Shown here one piece after another: positions 33,369 to 40,707 of a stretch of DNA of 64,000 nucleotides. The notes below the pieces were generated by a model, which was not told the DNA's origin, did not search any database, and saw only the letters and a program-made list of their open reading frames with translations. Source of the DNA: SHAN690 sp040221375. Lineage in GTDB: Bacteria > Bacteroidota > Bacteroidia > Flavobacteriales_G > Salibacteraceae. Each line of letters starts with the position of its first letter. The first letter of the stretch is position 1. The position numbers and the translations under genes are program-made. Location: positions 1-64,000 of the forward strand of contig JAVKEP010000015.1 in the NCBI GenBank assembly GCA_040221375.1, written 5' to 3'.

Positions 33369-34079
33369 TCAAAGGTGCATGTAATAGGGCTCGAGCATGC
33401 GGCAGACCACGCCCGAGTACGTCGGATGCGGGTCGTACAAGAGCCACGATTCCTCGTCAATTATCTCTGGTACGTGCAATCGGAATTCGAGGAGCAGTCG
33501 ATTGGGATTTTTCGCTCTTACAGGTTGAATGGTCACGCGCTTTGCCAAGTGCCATTCGTTCCTGATGGCCAAGGTTTCGAGTTCAGGCCATCGGTCTACG
33601 GGAATCACCAAACAAAGCCTCGCACTCGGAGAAGCCACTCGTTTACTGACCCGCAACAATTGGTCTAAACCCAATTGTTCTTCATGGCGGGCCGCATCCT
33701 TGCGCACGTCGCCAGACAAAGATGAATGCTTGAAAAATGGCGGGTTACAAACAATCAAGTCAAAGGTTTCCGCCAATTCGGCCTGCTGGGCAAGCGAACG
33801 ATGCGCAACTTCGATCTGACTGGACCAAGGACTAGCTTTCGCATTGTTGGCTGCTTGTTGCGCGCTCAATCGGTCGATGTCGATCGATTTAATATGCGCG
33901 TGGCTCCGCTGAGCAAGCATGAGGGAAATGACCCCTGACCCCGTTCCAATATCCAGTATTCTCGTGCAGGCTGATACATCGGTCCAAGCACCTAACAAAC
34001 AGCCATCCGTTCCCACCTTAAACGCGGCGTTCGTCTGGTCGATGGAGAACTGTTTGAAATCGAATCGGTCTTTGGTCAT
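33369..34079 (-). CDS. trmN6: tRNA1(Val) (adenine(37)-N6)-methyltransferase
   Basis: An S-adenosylmethionine-dependent methyltransferase, 236 residues, that methylates A37 of tRNA1(Val). FDFKQFSIDQTNAAFKVGTDG is the family's N-terminal start. The SAM site is ILDIGTGSGVISLMLAQ, and the catalytic N6-adenine motif is VCNPPFF (NPPF). The ATG at 34079 shares its A with the stop of the preceding purine nucleoside phosphorylase gene (TGATG); a GTG one codon earlier is possible. The family call is firm; the precise tRNA specificity is taken from E. coli YfiC. Confidence 0.9.
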   Translation of the reverse strand: MTKDRFDFKQFSIDQTNAAFKVGTDGCLLGAWTDVSACTRILDIGTGSGVISLMLAQRSHAHIKSIDIDRLSAQQAANNAKASPWSSQIEVAHRSLAQQAELAETFDLIVCNPPFFKHSSLSGDVRKDAARHEEQLGLDQLLRVSKRVASPSARLCLVIPVDRWPELETLAIRNEWHLAKRVTIQPVRAKNPNRLLLEFRLHVPEIIDEESWLLYDPHPTYSGVVCRMLEPYYMHL

Positions 34080-34897
34080 CACAGATTTGGCATAACCGAT
34101 GACAGCAAGGCTATGAGACGCACTTCAGCCTCGGCGGCGAGCTGGACGATTTCACTCAGTTGGATTGGTTTCAGATCATCGGGGTCGCAATCGTCCGTCA
34201 GCACCACGATGGCTGAAACAGACATGCCTCCATGCCGAGCCACCATTACCTCCGGAACCGTGCTCATTCCTACTGCGTCGGCTCCAATTTTGTGCAGGAA
34301 GCGATATTCCGCTGCGCTCTCAAGCATTGGGCCGGGCACAGAGACGTACACTCCGTTTCGGAGCTGAATGCCCTGAACGGACGCAGCTTCATTGAAACGC
34401 TCGCGGATGGTTTTATCATAAACATCGCTCATGTCCAAGAAGCGAGGGCCAAGACGAGTATCATTCAACCCGAGCAACGGATTCGAAGGTTGAAGATTGA
34501 TGTGGTCCGACAGGAGCATGAGCTCGCCTTTGCTCCAATTGCGATTCAGATTCCCAGCAGCACCTGAAAGAAACACATGCCGAACGCCTAAGCGCTGCAT
34601 TACCCTGATCGGAAAAGCAACTTGCTGCATGCTATGGCCTTCGTAGTAGTGAAATCGCCCTTGCATCACAATGACACGCCTGCCGAATAGAACTCCACGA
34701 ATCAATTTGCCCGCATGAGATTCAACCGTCGACAATGAAAAGTGGGGGATGGCCTCATACGGAATCACGTGATGGTCTTTGACTTCTTCGATCAACTGCC
34801 CAAGCCCCGTTCCGAGTACGATTCCAATTTCAGCATCGTCGAAACCGAAGGCTTCCAAGTGCGCGCTCGCTTCAAAGATTTGATCATACAAATTCAT
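34079..34897 (-). CDS. punA: Purine-nucleoside phosphorylase
   Basis: A 272-residue trimeric-type PNP that cleaves inosine and guanosine with phosphate for purine salvage. Motifs are GIVLGTGLGQLIEEV (phosphate-binding), VMQGRFHYYEGHSMQQV, LSGAAGNLN, and the base/ribose region VSVPGPMLESAAEYRFLHKI with GMSTVPEV. The ATG at 34897 is preferred to one at 34960, because it gives the usual family length and lies four bases behind a TAnnTTTG box. It is co-transcribed with trmN6 (one-base overlap). Confidence 0.93.
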   Translation of the reverse strand: MNLYDQIFEASAHLEAFGFDDAEIGIVLGTGLGQLIEEVKDHHVIPYEAIPHFSLSTVESHAGKLIRGVLFGRRVIVMQGRFHYYEGHSMQQVAFPIRVMQRLGVRHVFLSGAAGNLNRNWSKGELMLLSDHINLQPSNPLLGLNDTRLGPRFLDMSDVYDKTIRERFNEAASVQGIQLRNGVYVSVPGPMLESAAEYRFLHKIGADAVGMSTVPEVMVARHGGMSVSAIVVLTDDCDPDDLKPIQLSEIVQLAAEAEVRLIALLSSVMPNL

Positions 34898-34901
34898 CGC
34901 A

Positions 34902-34909
34902 CAAACATA
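34902..34909 (-). promoter_or_regulatory. Candidate -7 element of the punA-trmN6 operon
   Basis: Minus strand TATGTTTG matches TAnnTTTG exactly and ends four bases before the ATG at 34897. A -33 TTG is not evident at 17-23 bases upstream. Confidence 0.4.
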
Positions 34910-34949
34910 GCAGGAAGGACTTACTGATTTATCATTGTTGTTCCAGAGC

Positions 34950-35660
34950 ATGAAAGGCATTCACCTTATATCAGGACCAAGAAACATCAGCACCGCATTG
35001 ATGTACGCCTTCGCGCACCGATCCAACTGCGACGTGGTGGATGAGCCTTTTTACGCTTATTATTTGTCTAAGACCCACAGAGCGCACCCAGGAGCGGCGG
35101 AGGTAATCAACAACATGGCTTGCAATCCTGATTCGGTATTGAATGCTTTGCACGACGCATTGCGAAAGACCAACGAACTCTTTGTTAAGAATATGCCGCA
35201 TCACATGCTTGGAATCGATCCAATATTGATGAGGGCGTTTCAACCTGTTTTCTTGATTCGGCATCCAAGCCTGATGATCGCATCTTTTTCCAAAGTGATT
35301 CCGAATGTTTCACTCATAGATTTAGCCTTAAAAGAGCAAGTAGCCATGTTTGAAGCCCTTAAGTCGGTTGCGCGTCCCATTGTGTTGGATGCGGCCACCT
35401 TGCTCAAAGATCCAGCGACGGGAATGCGTCGCCTTTGCGAACTGCTGGAGATCCCATTCGAAGAATCCATGCTGCGTTGGGAGCCAGGTCCGATTAAAGA
35501 AGACGGGCCCTGGGCAAAGTATTGGTACGCCAATGTGCACGCTTCTGATGGGATTAGACGCAGGATAGAAGTACCCTGCAATCTAGACCCTAAGTATTCA
35601 GAACTGCTCTCAGAAGCGCTCCCTCACTATCACCATCTGAAATCATTTGAATCCATTTGA
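34950..35660 (+). CDS. Sulfotransferase-like protein (P-loop)
   Basis: A 236-residue protein with a sulfotransferase-like P-loop at its very start, MKGIHLISGPRNISTALMYA; the SGPRNIST loop corresponds to the PAPS-binding 5'-phosphosulfate motif. PVFLIRHPSLMIASF resembles the 3'-phosphate-binding RxP/S region. The ATG at 34950 is preferred to a TTG at 34935, since the P-loop strand begins directly after it. The stop lies one base before the start of an aminotransferase gene, so both are probably made together. Whether it transfers sulfate is unproven; proteins of this group are often annotated only by fold. Confidence 0.75.
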   Translation: MKGIHLISGPRNISTALMYAFAHRSNCDVVDEPFYAYYLSKTHRAHPGAAEVINNMACNPDSVLNALHDALRKTNELFVKNMPHHMLGIDPILMRAFQPVFLIRHPSLMIASFSKVIPNVSLIDLALKEQVAMFEALKSVARPIVLDAATLLKDPATGMRRLCELLEIPFEESMLRWEPGPIKEDGPWAKYWYANVHASDGIRRRIEVPCNLDPKYSELLSEALPHYHHLKSFESI

Positions 35661-35661
35661 T

Positions 35662-36561
35662 ATGTTGCAGCAATACGACCGAAGAAACGATTTGCTTAAA
35701 ATTTTTGTAGGAAACGAACTCAAAGCGAGAGAAGCAGCGGCCGTTTCGGTGTTCGACTCTTCCGTGCAGGGTGGAGACGCTGTTTGGGAAGGCCTCAGAC
35801 TCTATAAGCAGGGCCTTTTGCACCTGGATAAGCATATCCGGCGCTTGTACGACTCAGCGCATTCGTTGGCATTTTCTTCTGTTCCAGGGAAGGACTTTGT
35901 CTTGGACGCGATTAGAAAGACCCTTGCTGCGAACGGAATGGATGCCGAAGTGCATATTCGATTGACGCTGACCCGAGGAACTAAGATTACGAGCGGAATG
36001 GATCCGAGATTGAATCAGTCAGGATCCACTTTGATCGTGTTGGCCGAATGGAAAGCGATGGTCTATGATAATGAAAGAGGAGTAGAGGTGATCACGTCTT
36101 CCCAACGAAGAAATGCCCCCCAGTTCCTCGATTCTAAAATTCACCATGCAAACCTGCTCAATAACATCCTAGCAAAAATTGAAGCCAATGTAGCAGGGGT
36201 GGATGCGGCGCTCATGTTGGACGAAAATGGATTCATCGCAGAACTCAATGACACCAACGTATTTCTGATCAGAGATGGATTGCTACTCACGCCTCGACCC
36301 GTGGCTTGCCTTCCTGGCATCACCCGAGGGCACGTAATGGAAGTTGCCACGGCGAATGGTTACTCCGTTCGTGAGGCCGATATCAGTCTCTCAGAGCTCT
36401 ATACCTGCGATTTTGCTTTCGCCACGGGAACGATGGGAGGATTGACCCCAATAAGGAAAGCGGACGGCAGAGACATCGGTCGGGAAAATGGCAAGGAAAT
36501 GTTTACTCGCCTCAACGCTGCCCTTGTTGCTGATATACCAAATCACTGCACCACACTTTAA
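35662..36561 (+). CDS. Aminotransferase class IV (BCAT/D-amino acid aminotransferase-like)
   Basis: A 299-residue fold-type IV PLP enzyme. VFDSSVQGGDAVWEGLRLY is the usual N-terminal motif. The PLP lysine is in LDSKIHHANLLNNILAK, and the phosphate-binding part is GFIAELNDTNVFLI with CLPGITRGHVMEVA and TGTMGGLTPI. Class IV members include branched-chain, D-amino acid and 4-amino-4-deoxychorismate lyase types; sequence alone does not settle which. The ATG at 35662 is chosen; an upstream TTG at 35647 would overlap the previous gene. The stop overlaps the convergent SDR gene by four bases. Confidence 0.88.
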   Translation: MLQQYDRRNDLLKIFVGNELKAREAAAVSVFDSSVQGGDAVWEGLRLYKQGLLHLDKHIRRLYDSAHSLAFSSVPGKDFVLDAIRKTLAANGMDAEVHIRLTLTRGTKITSGMDPRLNQSGSTLIVLAEWKAMVYDNERGVEVITSSQRRNAPQFLDSKIHHANLLNNILAKIEANVAGVDAALMLDENGFIAELNDTNVFLIRDGLLLTPRPVACLPGITRGHVMEVATANGYSVREADISLSELYTCDFAFATGTMGGLTPIRKADGRDIGRENGKEMFTRLNAALVADIPNHCTTL

Positions 36562-37319
36562 TCATCCCGGTGGATGTAATAACTGTTGGCTTGTGAAAGG
36601 CTGGTTACGACCAAATCATTGATGCAGAGATGAGGAGGAAGGGTTGTCACATAATAGGTCAATAAAGCAATGTCTTCTGCCGCCATAGGTTGGTAGCCAT
36701 CGTAAACCGCCTTAGCACGCTCCTTGTCGCCGTGAAACCTTACTTCACTGAATTCAGTCTCCGCTGCACCGGGGGCGATTTGTGTCACTTTAACGCCCGT
36801 TCCGAGCAAATCGATCCGCATGCCTTTGGTGATGGCGTCTACGGCGTGTTTGCTGGCGCAATAAACGTTTCCCTTGGCGTATACTTCTTTTCCAGCTGTG
36901 GATCCAATGTTGATGACGTGGCCTCTTTTGCGTTGAACCATGCCGGGTAGAACGGATTTTGAAACGTAGAGCAAGCCTTTGACATTTGTATCGATCATCT
37001 TGTCCCAATCGTCTATGTCGCCGGTTTGGATGGCATCCATTCCGCTGGCCAGCCCGGCGTTGTTAACGAGTACTTCAATGCGCTGCCATTCATCAGGAAC
37101 AGCAGTGAAGCGCTCCAACACAGCGGTTCTATCTTGCACATCAAAACAAAGCGTCAAGCATTCGATGCCATGCTCCTTTTCTAATGACCTTTTGAGTGAG
37201 GCCAAGCGATGTTCCCTTCTTCCGGTAAGAATGAGGTGGTAGCCATTCTTGGCGAATTCTCTAGAGATGGCTTCTCCGAATCCGGCGGTTGCGCCGGTGA
37301 TCAATGCGATGCGTGTCAT
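36558..37319 (-). CDS. SDR family NAD(P)-dependent oxidoreductase (YdfG-like)
   Basis: A 253-residue classical short-chain dehydrogenase. The cofactor motif is TGATAGFGEAI, followed by the NNAG motif in LVNNAGLASG, the catalytic Ser in INIGSTAGKEV, and YCASKHAVDAITKG (Y-x3-K). The length and the region VKVTQIAPGAAETEFSEVRF agree with YdfG-type enzymes that oxidise 3-hydroxy acids or serine with NADP+. It has its own promoter-like sequence just upstream. The neighbouring aminotransferase is convergent and not co-transcribed. Confidence 0.92.
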   Translation of the reverse strand: MTRIALITGATAGFGEAISREFAKNGYHLILTGRREHRLASLKRSLEKEHGIECLTLCFDVQDRTAVLERFTAVPDEWQRIEVLVNNAGLASGMDAIQTGDIDDWDKMIDTNVKGLLYVSKSVLPGMVQRKRGHVINIGSTAGKEVYAKGNVYCASKHAVDAITKGMRIDLLGTGVKVTQIAPGAAETEFSEVRFHGDKERAKAVYDGYQPMAAEDIALLTYYVTTLPPHLCINDLVVTSLSQANSYYIHRDD

Positions 37320-37323
37320 CCGT

Positions 37324-37357
37324 CAAAACTAAGATTTGAGCGCATTCCTTGACTCAA
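37324..37357 (-). promoter_or_regulatory. Bacteroidota-type promoter of the SDR gene
   Basis: Minus strand TTG (37357-37355) and TAGTTTTG (37331-37324) are 23 bases apart, within the TTG-N(17-23)-TAnnTTTG pattern. The -7 box ends four bases before the ATG. The -33 element overlaps a small inverted repeat CCTTGA-C-TCAAGG (37347-37359). Confidence 0.5.
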
Positions 37358-37421
37358 GGAAGACCGGCAGCGATTTCTGAGCAGTCAAGGAGGGTTTCCG
37401 TTTTCTGGATCGAGGGGGCTC

Positions 37422-38378
37422 TTACTCTCGACGTAGTTCAGCGGTCAACCGATCCGCGATGGTTCCAACGGAATCTATTGAATGGATGTTTTCAATGCTC
37501 GGACCCGCAACCCAAACGGATTTATAAGTCGCTTGGTTCGCAGCCTTTTCGATTGCCTTCATCCCACGCAGGGCGATGAACATTTTGATGTACTTCTTCA
37601 ACCATTTGTTACGCTTCATCAGTCGCTCCAGCCAAGAGGCCTCGGTACCAATGGATTGTACGTAAGGGGTGTTGATTACGGTGAGGTGGCTGCCAGACAT
37701 TTTGGTGGTTAGCACGATGTCCTTGGCCTGATAGTCTACCAAGGCTTGTTTGTATTCTTGTGAGACGGGCGCTTCTAAGCTGGCGATGAACACGGTTCCG
37801 ACCGATACAGCTGTCGCACCTAACTCCAACGCCGATGTTACGTCCTGTGAAGTAGAAACTCCTCCAGCCGATATGACTGGAATACTCAAATTTTCTACCA
37901 ACAAGGGAATGAGCTCTTGGCCTGGAATTTTTCCGGAGTGCCCGCCTGCTTCTGCGTTTACCGCAATCACTGCGTCCGCTCCCAGCGCTTGTACCTTCAA
38001 GGCATACTTAAGGTCGGTTACGTCACAGAATACCTTAATGCCAGCTGGGTGTGCTTTGTTGATGCACTCCTCAGGGCTGCCCAAGGAGGTGATGATGAAG
38101 TCGACTTTTTTCTCGATACAGGTTTCCAACTGCTTCTTGTACTTGACGTTGGATTTATTGACGATTAGGTTGATGCCAAAAGCTTGGCTTGAGTGGGCTC
38201 GAATTTCGTCTATGGCCTCCCGCAGCCCTTCGTCTGTTCTATAGTTCAATGCGGGTATGGCACCGGTTATCCCATGATCCAAGGCCGATTTAATCATCGC
38301 TGCATTGGAAACCAGGAACATGGGTGCCAGGATGATCGGGTAGGGAGTGTCGAAGAGCGAACGGTGTGTCGATTGCAT
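37422..38378 (-). CDS. Nitronate monooxygenase / FabK-like FMN enzyme
   Basis: A 318-residue FMN-dependent TIM-barrel protein. PYPIILAPMFLVSNAAM forms the N-terminal FMN phosphate strand, ADAVIAVNAEAGGHSGKI the conserved AxGxEAGGH-like flavin motif, and PVISAGGVSTSQDVTSALELGA the second phosphate-binding loop. Relatives are nitronate monooxygenases and enoyl-ACP reductase FabK; the two are hard to tell apart by eye. The ATG at 38378 is selected because translation from further upstream would run through the preceding GNAT gene. It is the last gene of a six-gene operon. Confidence 0.87.
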   Translation of the reverse strand: MQSTHRSLFDTPYPIILAPMFLVSNAAMIKSALDHGITGAIPALNYRTDEGLREAIDEIRAHSSQAFGINLIVNKSNVKYKKQLETCIEKKVDFIITSLGSPEECINKAHPAGIKVFCDVTDLKYALKVQALGADAVIAVNAEAGGHSGKIPGQELIPLLVENLSIPVISAGGVSTSQDVTSALELGATAVSVGTVFIASLEAPVSQEYKQALVDYQAKDIVLTTKMSGSHLTVINTPYVQSIGTEASWLERLMKRNKWLKKYIKMFIALRGMKAIEKAANQATYKSVWVAGPSIENIHSIDSVGTIADRLTAELRRE

Positions 38379-38380
38379 GA

Positions 38381-38899
38381 TCAATGAAGGGATGGGTTGT
38401 CGATTTTGAAACAAAGCGCACAATGGAGGTCTTCTTCGGTTTCTTTCCAAAACCGCATGCCGATCCTTTCTAACACTTGGATCGAAGCGGTATTTTCTCG
38501 CATTACCCTTCCGATCACATAAGGCAGGTGCAAGGTTTCGAACGCGAGTTGAAGGCATGCTAAACTTGCTTCTGTAGCAAAACCCTGCTTCCATTCTGAT
38601 TGTAAAAGGCGAAACCCTACATCTACCTCGCCGTTTTCGTGCCGCTTCAGCCCGCACCAACCGATGAATGCGTCGTTGTCTTTCCTGGCCAGACCCCAAC
38701 GCCCGAATCCACTGCGCTCGTATTCGTCGTATTGGATTAAAAACTGCCGCGCATCTTCGATACTTCGAAACGGCGCGTCGCCGGTATACCGAATCACTTC
38801 TTGGTCTGAATTGAGCAAATAGAGACGGTTTGCGTCTGAAGGGGACAATTCAAAAAAGTGAAGGCGATCTGAGCTCGGAACCAAGCGCGTGTTTTTCAT
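38381..38899 (-). CDS. GNAT family N-acetyltransferase (RimJ/RimL type)
   Basis: A 172-residue acetyltransferase of the RimJ/RimL group. DRLHFFELSPSDANRLYLL starts the fold. FGRWGLARKDNDAFIGWCGL and VDVGFRLLQSEWKQGFATEA contain the acetyl-CoA loop (QGFATEA in place of QxxGxG/A), and ENTASIQVLERIGMRFW is the typical distal motif. Members acetylate N-termini of ribosomal proteins or small amines. It overlaps the peroxiredoxin gene by four bases and is two bases from the NMO/FabK-like gene. Confidence 0.9.
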   Translation of the reverse strand: MKNTRLVPSSDRLHFFELSPSDANRLYLLNSDQEVIRYTGDAPFRSIEDARQFLIQYDEYERSGFGRWGLARKDNDAFIGWCGLKRHENGEVDVGFRLLQSEWKQGFATEASLACLQLAFETLHLPYVIGRVMRENTASIQVLERIGMRFWKETEEDLHCALCFKIDNPSLH

Positions 38900-39345
38900 T
38901 TCAGTTCTTTGAGTGCATCCAGCGATTCGGCCACGTGGCGAGTCATATTGGTTGCACTGCTAAAGATATGTACCAAAGTTCCTTCTTGGTCGAAGATATA
39001 GGTGACCCTGCTCGGAAGTAGGCCGAGCAGTTTCGCAGCAACGCCAAATTTTTTGTGGATTTTCCGGTCGGGGTCGCTCAAAAGCTCAAAAGGAAGGTCG
39101 TACTTTTCTTTGAATTCTCTGTGGTCTTCAGGCGAGTCGGCACTGATACCTATGACTTGAACTCCCTGATCTTCGAAATCGCTGAATTGATCGCGAAAGG
39201 CACAGGCTTGACGGGTGCATCCCGGTGTATCGTCTCTAGGATAGAAGTATACCACGAAAGGTTCACCAAGCAAGTTTTCGCTGCTTACTTCATTCCAGTC
39301 TTGGTTGGGTAGCTTAAAATGGGGAACCGAATCTCCAACTTTCAT
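38896..39345 (-). CDS. bcp: Thioredoxin-dependent thiol peroxidase (peroxiredoxin Q/Bcp)
   Basis: A 149-residue peroxiredoxin reducing peroxides with thioredoxin. FYPRDDTPGCTRQACAF carries the peroxidatic C43 and, five residues on, C48 as resolving Cys, the atypical 2-Cys arrangement of Bcp. VIGISADSPEDHREFKEKYDLPFELLSDP is represented by family-typical strands after it. Protection against oxidants fits its place before a flavoenzyme in the same operon, but the operon's shared purpose is unclear. Start overlaps nothing upstream (34-base gap). Confidence 0.95.
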   Translation of the reverse strand: MKVGDSVPHFKLPNQDWNEVSSENLLGEPFVVYFYPRDDTPGCTRQACAFRDQFSDFEDQGVQVIGISADSPEDHREFKEKYDLPFELLSDPDRKIHKKFGVAAKLLGLLPSRVTYIFDQEGTLVHIFSSATNMTRHVAESLDALKELK

Positions 39346-39379
39346 ATCGGAAATAACAAAAAGGAAGGTTTGGAGTTCA

Positions 39380-39790
39380 TTATCGGCGGAATCCCATCAG
39401 CATTACCGCGCAACCGCTGGCTCCTGCAATGGGGTCTAATTCAGCTTCGATGATCACATCTAGGGTAGATTCAACTTTGAAATCCCAGTGAGGTGCATTT
39501 TGAAACTCGTCATTCTTAAAAAGCAGGTTTCGTTCCTTATCAAATACCCGGAAGCGTAGGTTGCCATCTTGTGTTCCAGAGCAAGCAGCCAAACGATACG
39601 TCGTACCGCCGTACATGGTGGCATTGAATTCAGCTACTTGATCGCTCAAGAGAAGTGCACGATAATGCTGGCCATCAGAAAGGTATTCGTCCGTAATGTG
39701 TGCTTGGCACACGTCTGCCGTGATTTCACATTGTGCTACGGCGGCAGTGCTAACTAGAAAGGTGATGGTCGCGAGGATCAAGTTTTTCAT
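39380..39790 (-). CDS. Secreted protein of unknown function
   Basis: A 136-residue exported protein: signal peptide ending near AAVAQCEITAD, and a beta-rich mature part with four cysteines (CEITADVCQAH, LAACSGTQ, ASGCAVMLM), likely as two disulfides. VFDKERNLLFKND and the terminal GCAVMLMGFRR resemble small beta-sandwich, pre-peptidase-like domains, but no family is recognised with confidence. It overlaps the upstream lipoprotein gene by four bases (ATGA), so the two are co-translated; a shared envelope role is inferred. Confidence 0.7.
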   Translation of the reverse strand: MKNLILATITFLVSTAAVAQCEITADVCQAHITDEYLSDGQHYRALLLSDQVAEFNATMYGGTTYRLAACSGTQDGNLRFRVFDKERNLLFKNDEFQNAPHWDFKVESTLDVIIEAELDPIAGASGCAVMLMGFRR

Positions 39791-40707
39791 GAAGCAGTGG
39801 TTGAGATAATTCGGTTTCTCAGTTTGGCGATCTTGGCGGCAATTTCACTTAAGAGCGCATCATCGAGGGTAGCTGAGCTTTTACTTTTGATTACGGTCAT
39901 CATTTGGTCCGGATTGGTTTCAGCTTCAACGTATTCATAGGTTGAACCTACTTTGTCAAAACTCACTTTCAAGTCCTTGAGTTCAGCCAATAGCTCATCA
40001 AAACTGCCGTCTACATTCTGTTGCTCAATCAATCCAATCAAATTCTCGATTGTGTTCTTTTGCTCGCCGACGCGCTCACGGAGTTCAGGACTGTGGAGCG
40101 TAGAGCTGAGCGAAGTCATGAAATACAACGACTCCAACCACCCACCGTAAAGGATCATGGCGCTGACGTCTTCGCTTTCGTTTTCCTTCAAATATTCGTC
40201 GCTCAAACGGTTGAGCTCGGAGACAAAAATTAAAAGTGAATCCTTGTTCTCCATGTTTCCCTCAAATCGCTTGATGAGATCCGAATACAAGGCGGGAGAA
40301 ATGCCCAAATCAGTGCCCAGTTTCTTTGTAGTGGCCAAAAGTCTAAACGCTTTTTGGGATTGGTTGTAAATCAAGCAATACCCTAGATCCGCGCCATAAA
40401 CCCCTAAGTTCATCGCCTGTAGGTTTTTGACCGAATACTGCGTAGCATCCGTATTGGGATTCAACATATCCTCGTAGAAATCTCCGCCGACCTCCTCGAT
40501 GAGCATCGCGGTTTCCAACGGTGATGGAAGATTGAAAAGTTTGTCACCTACTTTCAGAACAGAGCTTCCTTGAGCTTTGGGTTTCGGTGCTGCATTCTCA
40601 TCGTTTGACGCCCCGCTGCCCGTTGGAGATTCTTCACCGCCGCAAGAAGAAAAGGTCAGACCAGCTACAATGGCTATTATAGCCAGCAATTGAAAGGATG
40701 ATCTCAT
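39787..40707 (-). CDS. Lipoprotein of unknown function
   Basis: A 306-residue lipoprotein with lipobox LTFSSCGGEESPTGSG after the signal peptide. The mature protein starts with a Ser/Asn/Ala-rich linker and is then mainly helical, with an amphipathic heptad-like region at residues ~180-270 (NTIENLIGLIEQQNVDGSFD, ELLAELKDLKVSFDKV). No known domain is recognised. It shares four bases with the sodium:solute symporter upstream and four with the secreted protein downstream, so it belongs to the six-gene operon. Confidence 0.75.
   Translation of the reverse strand: MRSSFQLLAIIAIVAGLTFSSCGGEESPTGSGASNDENAAPKPKAQGSSVLKVGDKLFNLPSPLETAMLIEEVGGDFYEDMLNPNTDATQYSVKNLQAMNLGVYGADLGYCLIYNQSQKAFRLLATTKKLGTDLGISPALYSDLIKRFEGNMENKDSLLIFVSELNRLSDEYLKENESEDVSAMILYGGWLESLYFMTSLSSTLHSPELRERVGEQKNTIENLIGLIEQQNVDGSFDELLAELKDLKVSFDKVGSTYEYVEAETNPDQMMTVIKSKSSATLDDALLSEIAAKIAKLRNRIISTTAS

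Noticed and set aside
38379..38699. N-terminal extension of the NMO/FabK-like gene up to 38699
   Set aside because: The extra 107 residues are basic, unlike any family member, and fall inside the GNAT gene on the same strand; the ATG at 38378 starts the FMN barrel directly.
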